From the IMG/VR virus record IMGVR_UViG_3300000115_000051, positions 1-42,954 of that record: 42,954 bases of DNA; one strand, written 5' to 3'. Source of the DNA: a virus. Every line of letters begins with the position of its first letter. Within the stretch, counting starts at the first letter, position 1. A program made the translations under genes and the position numbers. Under the pieces are notes generated by a model. It searched no databases. It was not told the origin of the DNA and was given only the letters and a program-made list of their open reading frames with translations. This document shows, one piece after another, positions 33,208 to 41,014 of the stretch.

Positions 33208-35034
33208 TTAATAGCTCCCTACTCTTTTACTCTCGATAATATCAGTTTCTTTGATCATTCTAATCACGCTGTTGGTAGTATCAATAGTTGTGATTATGGT
33301 TCTAGCTCCAGACAAATCTCTACTCTCTGGATTTGCATATAATCGAAGGGTGGATGCTAATCCTACAGTACCCGTGACAGTCAATTGAAGATCAACAATT
33401 CCTTCCGTGTAGCTTATTCTTCCAACAGCCGCTCTTGGAAATTGTGTTGTTCCCCTATTTTTAGAACCAATTCCTCGTCTGATAAATATAGTTCCGTCCA
33501 GATCAAACAATTCAACATTTGTAAATCCGGGTATATTAAAAAGATCAGATCTCAAAATACTTTGGTGTCCAGCATGAGGGTGATGAAAGGGATTTGAAAA
33601 ATCAATTCTGTAGTCGGCAAAAGTTCCGGCTCTAACAGCAAAAGATCTCATCATTGTGACTTCTGTTGTAGAGTTTTTAATTGATATTTCACTATTATCA
33701 ATTTCTCTCGTCAGTACAGAGTTTCGATAAATTTCGTCAAATTTATTGAGCGTTGTGGAGGAGTAGTTTGCAATTGCATTCTTGACAACAGTTACCACTT
33801 GATCTTCGGTTCTGACAGTTTGCCTTGGATCATACGTTACAGAACAATCAAGAAGAACTGTCAAATAATCTGGATCAACAATAACGGGTTGTACCCCGAT
33901 GACACTTCTTGTCTTAATTAATTCGTTCTGGATTCGATATTTTTCTGCCGCAGACATTCTTAAACCAGAAGTTGGTTTGGCTGCAATGTAAACTCGACCA
34001 TATTCCGGCGGATCTAGATCTGCTCCAGACCAAACACGAACAGCCTCAATTGAACCATAATCATTCAAAAGCCTCGCGCGATAATCGTCTCCAGTGACAA
34101 CACGTTTTTGCATCTGAAATTCACGAGGAGCATTTGCTCTAATATTTGCCGCAGTTTCTCTCTCTGATCCGGCAATTGATCGTGGGTAGCCAGACGAAAG
34201 TGTTGCTGTTATTCCAGTCACACCATTCACCGAATCAGCAAAGGTAAATATTTTGGCACCATTTCCATCTGAACCTAACATCGAAAGATTATACTGAAGT
34301 TCGACCTGATCTCCTGTTTCTGGAGATTTTCCTACGACGCCATCTCCAAAGTATACCTCATATTTTTCTTGACGACCCTCTTGAACAAAATACACCTTTG
34401 AAGTAGCGGTGATATCCGTGATGTCAGTTGCCTTTGAATATACCTCACCACCCAAAGCAACAACTAATGTGTCTAGATCAACATCAACAGAAGGAATTAA
34501 GAACTTTTCATTCTCGACACCTTCTGCCGTAAAGGTAGAAGATGTGAATAAACCCTCTCTAACTTCAATACCCGCACCTGCATATGTTCCTGAAGAAGGT
34601 TCAGTTTCCTCAATAATGTGGGTTTCTGTAGTTAAAAATGTGTACACACCAGAACCAATTGATGTAGTAAATTTAGTATTTTTTGGTAAGCGAATGCTTG
34701 AGCCTGTTCCAGTGATTGTTAAGTCTAGATTGACCGTGGAGCCCTTTCTTGATGATGGAGTGTATCCAAGCTGTTTGGCAATTGAAACGATAGAGGAGCG
34801 AAGAGTTGCGCTATCAATAAACATTTCACTTGCAAGCATGTTGATGTAAAAGGCATTGTAGTGTGTGTTGTAGGCAAGAACATCAAGAAGAATATTCATA
34901 CCAGAACCTTCAAAGTCGTAACCAGAAAACTCTGTCTGACCACTAAGATACGATTTAAGCGCGCCCTTAATTTTGTCAAAGTCAAGTTCTGTAATCTTGA
35001 GCTTATTTGTTGTTGTAGTATATGCTGATGACAT
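33208..35034 (-). CDS. 6: gp6-like baseplate wedge protein (J-like)
   Basis: This 608-residue protein matches T4 gp6 (660). The N-terminus has ELDFDKIKGALKSYLSGQTE, FSGYDFEGSGMNILLDVLAY, NTHYNAFYINMLASEMFIDS and SIVSIAKQLGYTP, the strongest signature of the gp6/baseplate J family. Later segments include YEVYFGDGVVGKSPETGDQV and QKRVVTGDDYRARLL, which line the iris that joins wedges round the hub. The ATG is directly adjacent to the gp25 stop (TAA then ATG). A CATAAATA sequence at 35178-35185 in gene 25 might provide extra late transcription. Confidence 0.96.
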   Translation of the reverse strand: MSSAYTTTTNKLKITELDFDKIKGALKSYLSGQTEFSGYDFEGSGMNILLDVLAYNTHYNAFYINMLASEMFIDSATLRSSIVSIAKQLGYTPSSRKGSTVNLDLTITGTGSSIRLPKNTKFTTSIGSGVYTFLTTETHIIEETEPSSGTYAGAGIEVREGLFTSSTFTAEGVENEKFLIPSVDVDLDTLVVALGGEVYSKATDITDITATSKVYFVQEGRQEKYEVYFGDGVVGKSPETGDQVELQYNLSMLGSDGNGAKIFTFADSVNGVTGITATLSSGYPRSIAGSERETAANIRANAPREFQMQKRVVTGDDYRARLLNDYGSIEAVRVWSGADLDPPEYGRVYIAAKPTSGLRMSAAEKYRIQNELIKTRSVIGVQPVIVDPDYLTVLLDCSVTYDPRQTVRTEDQVVTVVKNAIANYSSTTLNKFDEIYRNSVLTREIDNSEISIKNSTTEVTMMRSFAVRAGTFADYRIDFSNPFHHPHAGHQSILRSDLFNIPGFTNVELFDLDGTIFIRRGIGSKNRGTTQFPRAAVGRISYTEGIVDLQLTVTGTVGLASTLRLYANPESRDLSGARTIITTIDTTNSVIRMIKETDIIESKRVGSY

Positions 35035-35424
35035 TTATCTATATCTCTCCAAAAAGAAAACAGTTTGCCTTTCGACTTCTTCATTTACAATGAAAAACCT
35101 CAAAGAAATATTATAACCATTCTCATCCTCAACTGCTTGAACGTTAATTTCATTCAACTGGACTCTAGGTTCAAAGTTATTTATGACATTTTTTATGTCG
35201 GTTTCTAATCTTAATGTTGTTGCTACAGTCATTGGTTCAAATAAATGACGAGTTATATTTGACCCGACTTCAGGATGAAAAGGTTTATCAAAATGGTTCA
35301 TCAAAAGAAGATTTCTGACTGAACGCACAACAGCATCAGCATCCTTTTTTGTGGAAAGGTTTCCTGTATTTGGATGTGCAGTAAATGCTAAATCCAGATC
35401 GTTATATGTCTTTATAATAGGCAA
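35035..35424 (-). CDS. 25: gp25-like baseplate wedge protein (TTG start)
   Basis: This 129-residue protein matches the T4 gp25 / GPW family (T4: 132). It shows DLDLAFTAHPNTGNLSTKKD, AVVRSVRNLLLMNHFDKPFHPEVG, and ITRHLFEP, the classic EPR-neighbour pattern of GPW proteins, followed by INNFEPRVQL. gp25 nucleates sheath assembly at the baseplate and bridges gp6 to the sheath. It starts with TTG at 35424: GGAGG lies eight bases upstream and no ATG occurs before codon 43, deep in conserved sequence. Gene 6 follows without a gap. Confidence 0.95.
   Translation of the reverse strand: MPIIKTYNDLDLAFTAHPNTGNLSTKKDADAVVRSVRNLLLMNHFDKPFHPEVGSNITRHLFEPMTVATTLRLETDIKNVINNFEPRVQLNEINVQAVEDENGYNISLRFFIVNEEVERQTVFFLERYR
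35178..35185 (-). promoter_or_regulatory. Possible late promoter inside gene 25 (CATAAATA)
   Basis: Seven of eight matches to TATAAATA on the minus strand within gene 25. Initiation near 35172 would give a leader of about 138 bases to gene 6. It could be a chance feature of the codons for Val-Ile-Asn-Asn. Confidence 0.3.
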
Positions 35425-35445
35425 TTAAAAATCCTCCAATAGTAT

Positions 35446-36696
35446 TTAGGATCTTTGTCGAAGATCACTGACATTTGGTGAAACATCACTGGAATCGCTC
35501 AGAACAAGGGTGCCGCCCGCTGCAAAAGTCATATTCCCACCAGCCGCAAAGGTCACATCACTAGCTGAAACAACCAATTCTTCTCCAGCTCTTAAATTAA
35601 TACCTCCACCACTACTAACAGTAGCATCTCCACCACTACTAACAGTAGCATCTCCCTCACTACTAACAGTAGCATCTCCACCACTACTAACAGTAGCATC
35701 TCCCTCACTACTAACAGTAGCATCTCCACCAATACTAACAGTAGTGTCTCCACCAATACTAACAGTAGTGTCTCCATCACAATTCAAATCAACATTCCCG
35801 CCACAATTCAAATCAACATTCCCAACAACATTAACATTACACACACCTTCAATTTTTACGTTCTTATCCCGTATAGTAACAGAAAAATCGTCACCGACAA
35901 CCTTTGTTACCTTTGATCCATTAGGATGAATCTCATAAAATGTTCCTGTTCTATGTGTCTCTTTAATTCTTTCGGCATTAGGCGTATCGTCAACTTCACG
36001 AATATGACCGCTGTCAGATTCTTCAACTGTATTGTATGGATATAGTGCAGCATATGGTGTTTCTGGCTCTACAATTTCATCACCAGTAGTTGTGGTAATT
36101 GTCGAACGGTCAAGTCTATGGGTTTGTGTCATCGTCGCTTCCTCAATGCCACGAGCAAGCCTTGGTGTATTTATTTCATTGACCCGAATTTCACCATAAT
36201 CAGTGATGCTTGTTGGCGCGATAGTCCCATCTAAAGTAACAACTCTAAGTTTTTGTGGTTGGTCTTGAATAGGGGTTCCCGCACCAACTCGATCATCAAC
36301 TCCACCAACTTCACCAATCCTTTCGACAGGAAATGCTAAATTTATCAAATTTACTGGTTGCTGGGATTCATCAAATCCGTTAGTGTTTCCGGGGTTGGCA
36401 TATCCAGTGTTGATCGTACCCAACATAACAAGATCTTGACCGAGTTTACCATCTCGATAAAACCCCATGACTCTTGTTCCCGGTTTCAATGCAACCAATT
36501 TACCATGAGGATTGTTAAGCGGCAATAATGGATATGCCCAAGGAATGTGTTCAGTCGGAAGTTCGGTTTTCGACAACGTGTTGTGACCTATAACTCGGAC
36601 TTTACATCTTCCCGCACCAGTAGGATCAAGGTTGTCTTCAACAACACCTTCCCACCAAAAGAAATTTCCAATTTGACCAACTCCAGTTATGTCCAT
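35446..36696 (-). CDS. 5: gp5-like baseplate central spike (OB domain plus beta-helix needle, no lysozyme)
   Basis: This 416-residue protein starts with an OB-fold domain (FFWWEGVVEDNLDPTGAGRCKVRVIG, HIPWAYPLLP, GTRVMGFYRDGKLGQDLVMLG) as in gp5/VgrG proteins. It ends in a beta-helix of octapeptide repeats: NVDLNCGG, NVDLNCDG, DTTVSIGG, then several DATVSSGG or DATVSSEG units. T4 gp5 has a lysozyme domain between these parts; none is seen here, and the central region is only about 150 residues with no lysozyme motifs. The spike pierces the outer membrane on contraction. Cysteines repeat eight residues apart in the first needle turns. GAGG precedes the ATG, and the hub gene ends three bases before it. 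Confidence 0.93.
   Translation of the reverse strand: MDITGVGQIGNFFWWEGVVEDNLDPTGAGRCKVRVIGHNTLSKTELPTEHIPWAYPLLPLNNPHGKLVALKPGTRVMGFYRDGKLGQDLVMLGTINTGYANPGNTNGFDESQQPVNLINLAFPVERIGEVGGVDDRVGAGTPIQDQPQKLRVVTLDGTIAPTSITDYGEIRVNEINTPRLARGIEEATMTQTHRLDRSTITTTTGDEIVEPETPYAALYPYNTVEESDSGHIREVDDTPNAERIKETHRTGTFYEIHPNGSKVTKVVGDDFSVTIRDKNVKIEGVCNVNVVGNVDLNCGGNVDLNCDGDTTVSIGGDTTVSIGGDATVSSEGDATVSSGGDATVSSEGDATVSSGGDATVSSGGGINLRAGEELVVSASDVTFAAGGNMTFAAGGTLVLSDSSDVSPNVSDLRQRS
35604..35843. repeat. 24-bp tandem repeats encoding the gp5 needle
   Basis: At least seven units of 24 bp lie head to tail from 35604 to 35771 (for example CTCCACCACTACTAACAGTAGCAT on the plus strand in 20+4 bases); they differ at only a few positions. 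Three more diverged units follow to 35843. The units alternate CCACC and CCCTC variants (Gly-Gly versus Glu-Gly at the turn). The period equals eight codons, one strand of the beta-helix. Confidence 0.92.
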
Positions 36697-36699
36697 ACA

Positions 36700-38046
36700 T
36701 TACCTCTTTTCAGGGAGTGGATTTGTGTAAGAATCTTTGACCAATTGAAGAACTGTTGAGTATCCAGCAGACTTTGAAAGAATCTTGTGTTTGATTTTTG
36801 ATATGAGATATTTTCCAGACAAGATTCCATCAATTCTACCACCCTGATCCTCGTTTTGTTCTTGTATAGCCGGAATCGTGATGTTAACAACTTCACCAAC
36901 TCTTCTCTGTGAATCTCCGTTAATTAAAATTTCCAATCGAATCGCGTTCATTTGTCTTAGCTGAGAACGCCTTTCCAAATCTGTAAGTTCTCGCTCATCA
37001 GCAAGATTTGAAAAAGGGACGCCCAGAATGTCAAAAGAACCAAAATGTTTTGGAATGAATTTGATGAAACTACTATATCTTTCGCTATATCTAGGGTTAT
37101 TGCTTATTCCTGTAGATCCTTGACCACCCCGTCCCGAATTAAAATTGACATGCTTGTGTAATCTATAAAGTCTATCATAATTGAATTTTTGAGTAGTGAT
37201 TTTTCTCTTCATCAAATCATTACTAATTAACGTAGAACCATATACACCTTGCTCAATATTCTTTGCGATGTTTGGCATGTTCAAAACCTTATAACCTTTA
37301 ATTTTCCTTAACGAGATAGCATCTTTTTTATCGCCGGGAAGAGTGTCAAGAGAATACTTCATCACAGGTGTAATTGTATTCGGATCAACTAAACCTTCAA
37401 TTGAAGAGAACACATAAAGTCCATTAGACCTCTCAAAGAAAACGTAATTTGCACCCTGATATTTCTCTGCCCTTGCAACAGAAGTTAACATGTTAAGAGC
37501 TTCCAACGGACTCTTATTGTTAATTATTAAACTGCCCTTGTTTTTGGTAGGTTCAACATAAATCTTTGAGCCGCTAATATCTGAAAGTGGAGCAAAAAGA
37601 TCTTTTGCAATTAAATCATACCCTGTGTCTTTGTATACTCGATTCAATTTTACTTGATCGGCAACAAGTTTTTCGACAGAACAAAATTTCAAGGCGATGG
37701 ATCGTTCCTTGTCACTAATCATAGTCACATCAACGTTGTAAACTCTACCAACAAAATCAATCTTCTTCTTTTGGGGAGTTTCAAATACGAGTTCAATGAT
37801 CTCGTCGCCGACCAATTTCATCTCGTTGAACATATCAACTCGATCCAGAATCACAACTTCACCAGTAATAAACTGTGGATCATTACCCAAAAGACCCATG
37901 CTTTCGACATAGGTAATACTATTCCAACCTCTAGAGGTTAGATCAGATAATTGCTTTCCACTTGAACTGATGACATTGAACAATCTTACAAGAACATCGC
38001 CACCACCATAATTTGAATCATCAGATGCGTGTTCGGGCATTGTCAT
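36700..38046 (-). CDS. 27: gp27-like baseplate central hub protein
   Basis: This 448-residue protein lies directly before the gp5 spike gene and has the character of the gp27/gpD hub family. The N-terminal part has LFNVISSSGKQLSDLTSRGW, ITGEVVILDRVD and KKIDFVGRVYNVDVTM, suggesting the first tube-like barrel. VYKDTGYDLIAKDLF and NNKSPLEALNMLTSVARAE form the conserved middle helix region, and KYLISKIKHKILSKSAGYST is near the end, as in VgrG/gpD relatives. The trimer would join gp5 to the tail tube. The start overlaps gene 53 by 26 bases at ATG 38046; an ATG at 38040 is also possible. Identification relies on context and fold-type pattern. Confidence 0.85.
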   Translation of the reverse strand: MTMPEHASDDSNYGGGDVLVRLFNVISSSGKQLSDLTSRGWNSITYVESMGLLGNDPQFITGEVVILDRVDMFNEMKLVGDEIIELVFETPQKKKIDFVGRVYNVDVTMISDKERSIALKFCSVEKLVADQVKLNRVYKDTGYDLIAKDLFAPLSDISGSKIYVEPTKNKGSLIINNKSPLEALNMLTSVARAEKYQGANYVFFERSNGLYVFSSIEGLVDPNTITPVMKYSLDTLPGDKKDAISLRKIKGYKVLNMPNIAKNIEQGVYGSTLISNDLMKRKITTQKFNYDRLYRLHKHVNFNSGRGGQGSTGISNNPRYSERYSSFIKFIPKHFGSFDILGVPFSNLADERELTDLERRSQLRQMNAIRLEILINGDSQRRVGEVVNITIPAIQEQNEDQGGRIDGILSGKYLISKIKHKILSKSAGYSTVLQLVKDSYTNPLPEKR

Positions 38047-38653
38047 TTCTCGGATTAATTAAACTGTCAAATTCAACAATAAACTCTGGAACGAGATTCT
38101 TCTTCAATAAAACAATTTTTCGGTTATTTTCATTGATATTTGATTCATTCTGATATGCACTTATTCTCTCAGTAGATTCCGCACTCGTAAACGTCTTGGC
38201 GGCATACGAGAATGAAAAATCACTTGAGACTTGAAGCCCTTTCGGTATCAACACTTCCCCTTTTTTATATCCATATCCCGCTACTGGTGCAACCAGCTTC
38301 CTAGTTTCATAGTGAGAAGTTTCATTAAATGCATTATTCAGAGTTCCATATTTTTTAGCAATGAATTTTTCAAAAGAATCACCAGAAAGGGGAAATTGCC
38401 ATTGAGGATCACGAATACTATTCATCAAAAATATTACCCAATGATATTGGGCGTAACCATAATATTTGTACGAAACGATTTCCGCAGTCTCTTTATCTTT
38501 GACCTCGTACTCATACGAAACTGTTTGATCTTCTCTCGCTTGTAGGGAGGCTCTTACTCTTTTGAATATGTCTGTGACTACTTTATATTTCCCAGAACCA
38601 TCAAATGTTTCATATGGTACTGTTGGAAAGTAGCCGAAATAATCATTAGGCAT
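38021..38653 (-). CDS. 53: gp53-like baseplate wedge protein
   Basis: This 210-residue protein matches T4 gp53 (196). It starts MPNDYFGYFPTVPY and has the family core YEYEVKDKETAEIVSYKYYG, followed by YAQYHWVIFLMNSIRDPQWQ and FPLSGDSFEKFIAKKYG. This is a LysM-like fold that clamps neighbouring wedges. The C-terminal half is less typical. The ATG shares a base with the gp48 stop (TAATG), and the 3' end overlaps the hub gene. Confidence 0.94.
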   Translation of the reverse strand: MPNDYFGYFPTVPYETFDGSGKYKVVTDIFKRVRASLQAREDQTVSYEYEVKDKETAEIVSYKYYGYAQYHWVIFLMNSIRDPQWQFPLSGDSFEKFIAKKYGTLNNAFNETSHYETRKLVAPVAGYGYKKGEVLIPKGLQVSSDFSFSYAAKTFTSAESTERISAYQNESNINENNRKIVLLKKNLVPEFIVEFDSLINPRNDNARTRI

Positions 38654-39891
38654 TAATAGCCCCCCATAGAAGGATCTTCAGAGAAACTGTCTTTGGTGAG
38701 AAGTTCAGATTCTGTAAAGCTCAATGTTAGATCGGTTTGAAGTGGATATCCATCATAGTGTGTATGATTTGTCCCATCTCCACTATAGTTAACACTAACC
38801 TGTGTAAGACCACAAGGTTTAATTTTATGAGTTACAGCAGAGTTCCAATATTCAATTTCAAATAACTGTGGATATGTCCAATATCTAAGACCTTCTGCTC
38901 CCGGTAAAGTTCCCGGCGCAGAATAGTATTTAAACATCCTGACAATTTTAACAATTTCTCTTGCTTCTTCTGCATTTTTTGGTGCTAGTTTGAAGTCGAA
39001 AGAAAATGTTCTCGGTTGGACTCCCTTGAAAAACAATTCAAAATTAGGATTAAGTGCTTGTCCTGCCTGTTTATTGATAAGATCTCCAATCGCCTCATTT
39101 CCCAAAGCTGCGCCTGCTGCTCCGGCGACCCCCTCAACAAGTGCGCTTTTTGCAGCATCCATTGCCTTAGTTTCTGACATCAACTGCTTTACTTTTTCAG
39201 TACCACCTTCAGCAAAGTCTTTTACCGCACCACCCATCGTACCCAAATTCGAGCCTTCCCAACTGACCTGATACGTTTCAGAAGCTCCGGGTGGCATGTA
39301 TAAAATAATGTCTCCGACACTTTCAGTTTTCCCTAAAATTGTGTCTGAAAATTGTTCGGCTTCTTTACCGATGCTACCCAGAAAAGAACCAATCCCATTT
39401 AAAGCATCCTCTGCAATTGGAATCTCCCCAACAATAGAATTCTGTAGTTCTGTGAGATTTGTTCGGACTGAACTAAAAATTGAATCTTCGCCTGTATTTG
39501 GTGTGAAAAAATCATCTATTGCTCCACCAATGGTGCTATCACCAATACTTTGATTTAAAAGGTTTGTTGCGATAGCTCCAGCCGCCCCACCAAGAAGTCC
39601 TCCTCCAGCTAAAGCACCTGTCAATCCACCTAAAATTTCTCCACTAACACTTTCATCTGCTTGTTCAGAACTTTTTTCTGGTGAGCTAGTATTAAGTCTA
39701 AAACCTCTCACATCAATAATGTTAAATCGTACAAAATGTCTCTGCCCAAGACCAGTCACATCCAAAGGAAACACTGCTTGTGTTCCAGCAAAAGGGTCGC
39801 CTTCTAATGAGGCAAGAGGACCACGAGCAAATCCTTTGGTGATTCCACTTGTTGTGGAGTTGTAAATCTCTGTTATTTTACCGTCAGCCAT
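38653..39891 (-). CDS. 48: gp48-like baseplate tail tube cap protein
   Basis: This 412-residue protein (T4 gp48: 364) has the C-terminal pattern of the family: NPNFELFFKGVQPRTFSFDF, KLAPKNAEEAREIVKIVRMF, a strand FEIEYWN, then CGLTQVSVNYSGDGTNHTHY and LQTDLTLSFTESELLT. The middle contains Gly/Ala-rich stretches (about residues 85-115 and 250-270) that may be flexible or membrane-like insertions. gp48 caps the hub and, with gp54, starts tube assembly. It is the first gene of the leftward baseplate operon, with GGAAAA before the ATG and divergent late-promoter-like sequences upstream. Confidence 0.88.
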   Translation of the reverse strand: MADGKITEIYNSTTSGITKGFARGPLASLEGDPFAGTQAVFPLDVTGLGQRHFVRFNIIDVRGFRLNTSSPEKSSEQADESVSGEILGGLTGALAGGGLLGGAAGAIATNLLNQSIGDSTIGGAIDDFFTPNTGEDSIFSSVRTNLTELQNSIVGEIPIAEDALNGIGSFLGSIGKEAEQFSDTILGKTESVGDIILYMPPGASETYQVSWEGSNLGTMGGAVKDFAEGGTEKVKQLMSETKAMDAAKSALVEGVAGAAGAALGNEAIGDLINKQAGQALNPNFELFFKGVQPRTFSFDFKLAPKNAEEAREIVKIVRMFKYYSAPGTLPGAEGLRYWTYPQLFEIEYWNSAVTHKIKPCGLTQVSVNYSGDGTNHTHYDGYPLQTDLTLSFTESELLTKDSFSEDPSMGGY

Positions 39892-39903
39892 GCATTTTCC
39901 GAT

Positions 39904-39933
39904 CTAAATATAGGAGTATAAACTATATTTATT
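39904..39933. promoter_or_regulatory. Divergent late-promoter region between genes 48 and 4
   Basis: This 52-bp intergenic region holds late-like octamers in both directions. Leftward: AATAAATA at 39933-39926 (seven of eight), initiation near 39920, 29-base leader to gene 48. Rightward: CTAAATAT at 39904-39911 or TATAAACT at 39917-39924 (each about six of eight), with leaders of some 15-27 bases to gene 4. The two sets overlap, so they may compete. This is the only place in the window where transcription must diverge. Confidence 0.6.
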
Positions 39934-39943
39934 TAGGTGCGAA

Positions 39944-40387
39944 ATGGCATACAAAGGCAAATGGAAACCAAAAAACTACTCAAAATACTCAGGTAATTCA
40001 AAAAATATAACATACAGATCTTTGTGGGAAAGACAAGCCTTTAAATGGTGTGATGAGAATCCAGATATTGTTAAGTGGAGCAGCGAAGAAGTTGTGGTTC
40101 CATATAGATCCAAAACTGATGGTAAAGCGCATAAATATTATCCAGATCTAAAAATCACATACTCAAACGGAAAAACTGTCCTCGTAGAAATCAAACCAAA
40201 GAAACAAACAAAGCCCCCAAAGGTGAGGTCCAGAAAAACAAGTAGGTATTTGAAAGAGGTTTACACATATGGTGTCAACATATCAAAATGGGAATATGCG
40301 AACGAGTATGCAAAAGATAGAGGATGGACGTTTGAGATTTGGACAGAAGAAACCTTAAAATCCAAGGGAATGAAAATTCTAAAGTAG
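39944..40387 (+). CDS. 4: gp4-like head completion nuclease
   Basis: This 147-residue protein matches T4 gp4 (also called gp50/65; 150 residues). The family motif YRSLWERQAFKWCDENPDIVKW is followed by SSEEVVVPYRSKTDGKAHKY, YPDL, and LVEIKPKKQT. The spaced Glu (in WE), Asp (in YPD) and Glu-x-Lys (in EIK) fit the TnsA/PD-(D/E)xK nuclease-like fold. In T4, gp4 acts at head completion before tail joining. AGGTG is its ribosome binding site, and it leads the rightward operon. Confidence 0.93.
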   Translation: MAYKGKWKPKNYSKYSGNSKNITYRSLWERQAFKWCDENPDIVKWSSEEVVVPYRSKTDGKAHKYYPDLKITYSNGKTVLVEIKPKKQTKPPKVRSRKTSRYLKEVYTYGVNISKWEYANEYAKDRGWTFEIWTEETLKSKGMKILK

Positions 40388-40393
40388 GGATAA

Positions 40394-41014
40394 ATGCCAA
40401 ATAAAAACTTTAAAACGATTATCGAATCTAAAGTCAAAAGAGGTTCTATACCAGAATCTAACTATGAATCTAGGGAATGGTATAGACGAAAAGCAAAATT
40501 GGCAAAAGAGTACAAAGCAAGACCCGCCAAAAAAATTATTCAGATGGGGGCTCAAAACAAAAGACTCAAAACAACTCTCAAACAAAAGCAAATGCTTGGT
40601 AAGATGTATATGTTTCAATATGAGGCAAAGCCCATCGAACCATTCTATGATGCATTTCCTGTGGTGTTTCCCTTTGAATTGCGTGAAGATGGATTCCTTG
40701 GAATGAATCTTCATTATCTCCCATACAACTATCGAGCCTTTCTGATGGACAATCTATATTCATTAGTTAACAATGAAGAGGCAGATCAAACAACAAGACT
40801 TCAACTCGGCAATAATGGTTATAATATATTGAACAAGTCTGCTAAATATAGATACTTTAAACCGTGTATAAAACGATACCTATATGAAAATGTGCGTTCC
40901 CGATATATGGAAATACCTGCTGATGAATGGGAAATTGCTTTGTTCTTACCGTTAGAACGGTTTGTTGGAAAAACCAAAAGATCCGTCTGGTCAGAATCAA
41001 GGAAGAAGATATAA
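40394..41014 (+). CDS. Conserved T4-like morphogenesis protein of uncertain identity
   Basis: This 206-residue protein begins with a basic, helical N-terminal third (ESREWYRRKAKLAKEYKARPAKK), followed by a conserved-looking core: FYDAFPVVFPFELREDGFLG, MNLHYLPYNYRAFLMDNLYSL, then FKPCIKRYLYENVRSRYMEI and WEIALFLPLERFVG. I recognise this core as recurring in marine T4-like phages, where it is called a virion or assembly protein; I cannot place it confidently with a T4 gene. Adjacent gene 4 makes a head-completion role such as gp2 possible, while the following gp54-like gene would allow a baseplate role. AGGGAT precedes the ATG, and its stop overlaps the next start as TAATG. Confidence 0.65.
   Translation: MPNKNFKTIIESKVKRGSIPESNYESREWYRRKAKLAKEYKARPAKKIIQMGAQNKRLKTTLKQKQMLGKMYMFQYEAKPIEPFYDAFPVVFPFELREDGFLGMNLHYLPYNYRAFLMDNLYSLVNNEEADQTTRLQLGNNGYNILNKSAKYRYFKPCIKRYLYENVRSRYMEIPADEWEIALFLPLERFVGKTKRSVWSESRKKI

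Noticed and set aside
35443-35450. CCTAAATA as a late promoter for gene 25
   Set aside because: Initiation would fall at the GGAGG site, and only six of eight bases match the octamer.
35604-35843. CRISPR-like array
   Set aside because: The 24-bp units abut without spacers and keep the gp5 frame; they encode a beta-helix.
36165-36176. AATAAATA inside gene 5
   Set aside because: It lies far from the next gene start (over 700 bases), so it is probably chance coding sequence.
40927-41013. N-terminal extension of the gp54-like gene from ATG 40927
   Set aside because: The extension overlaps the preceding gene by 88 bases, and the homologous gp19 start matches the MPFNVN sequence at 41014.
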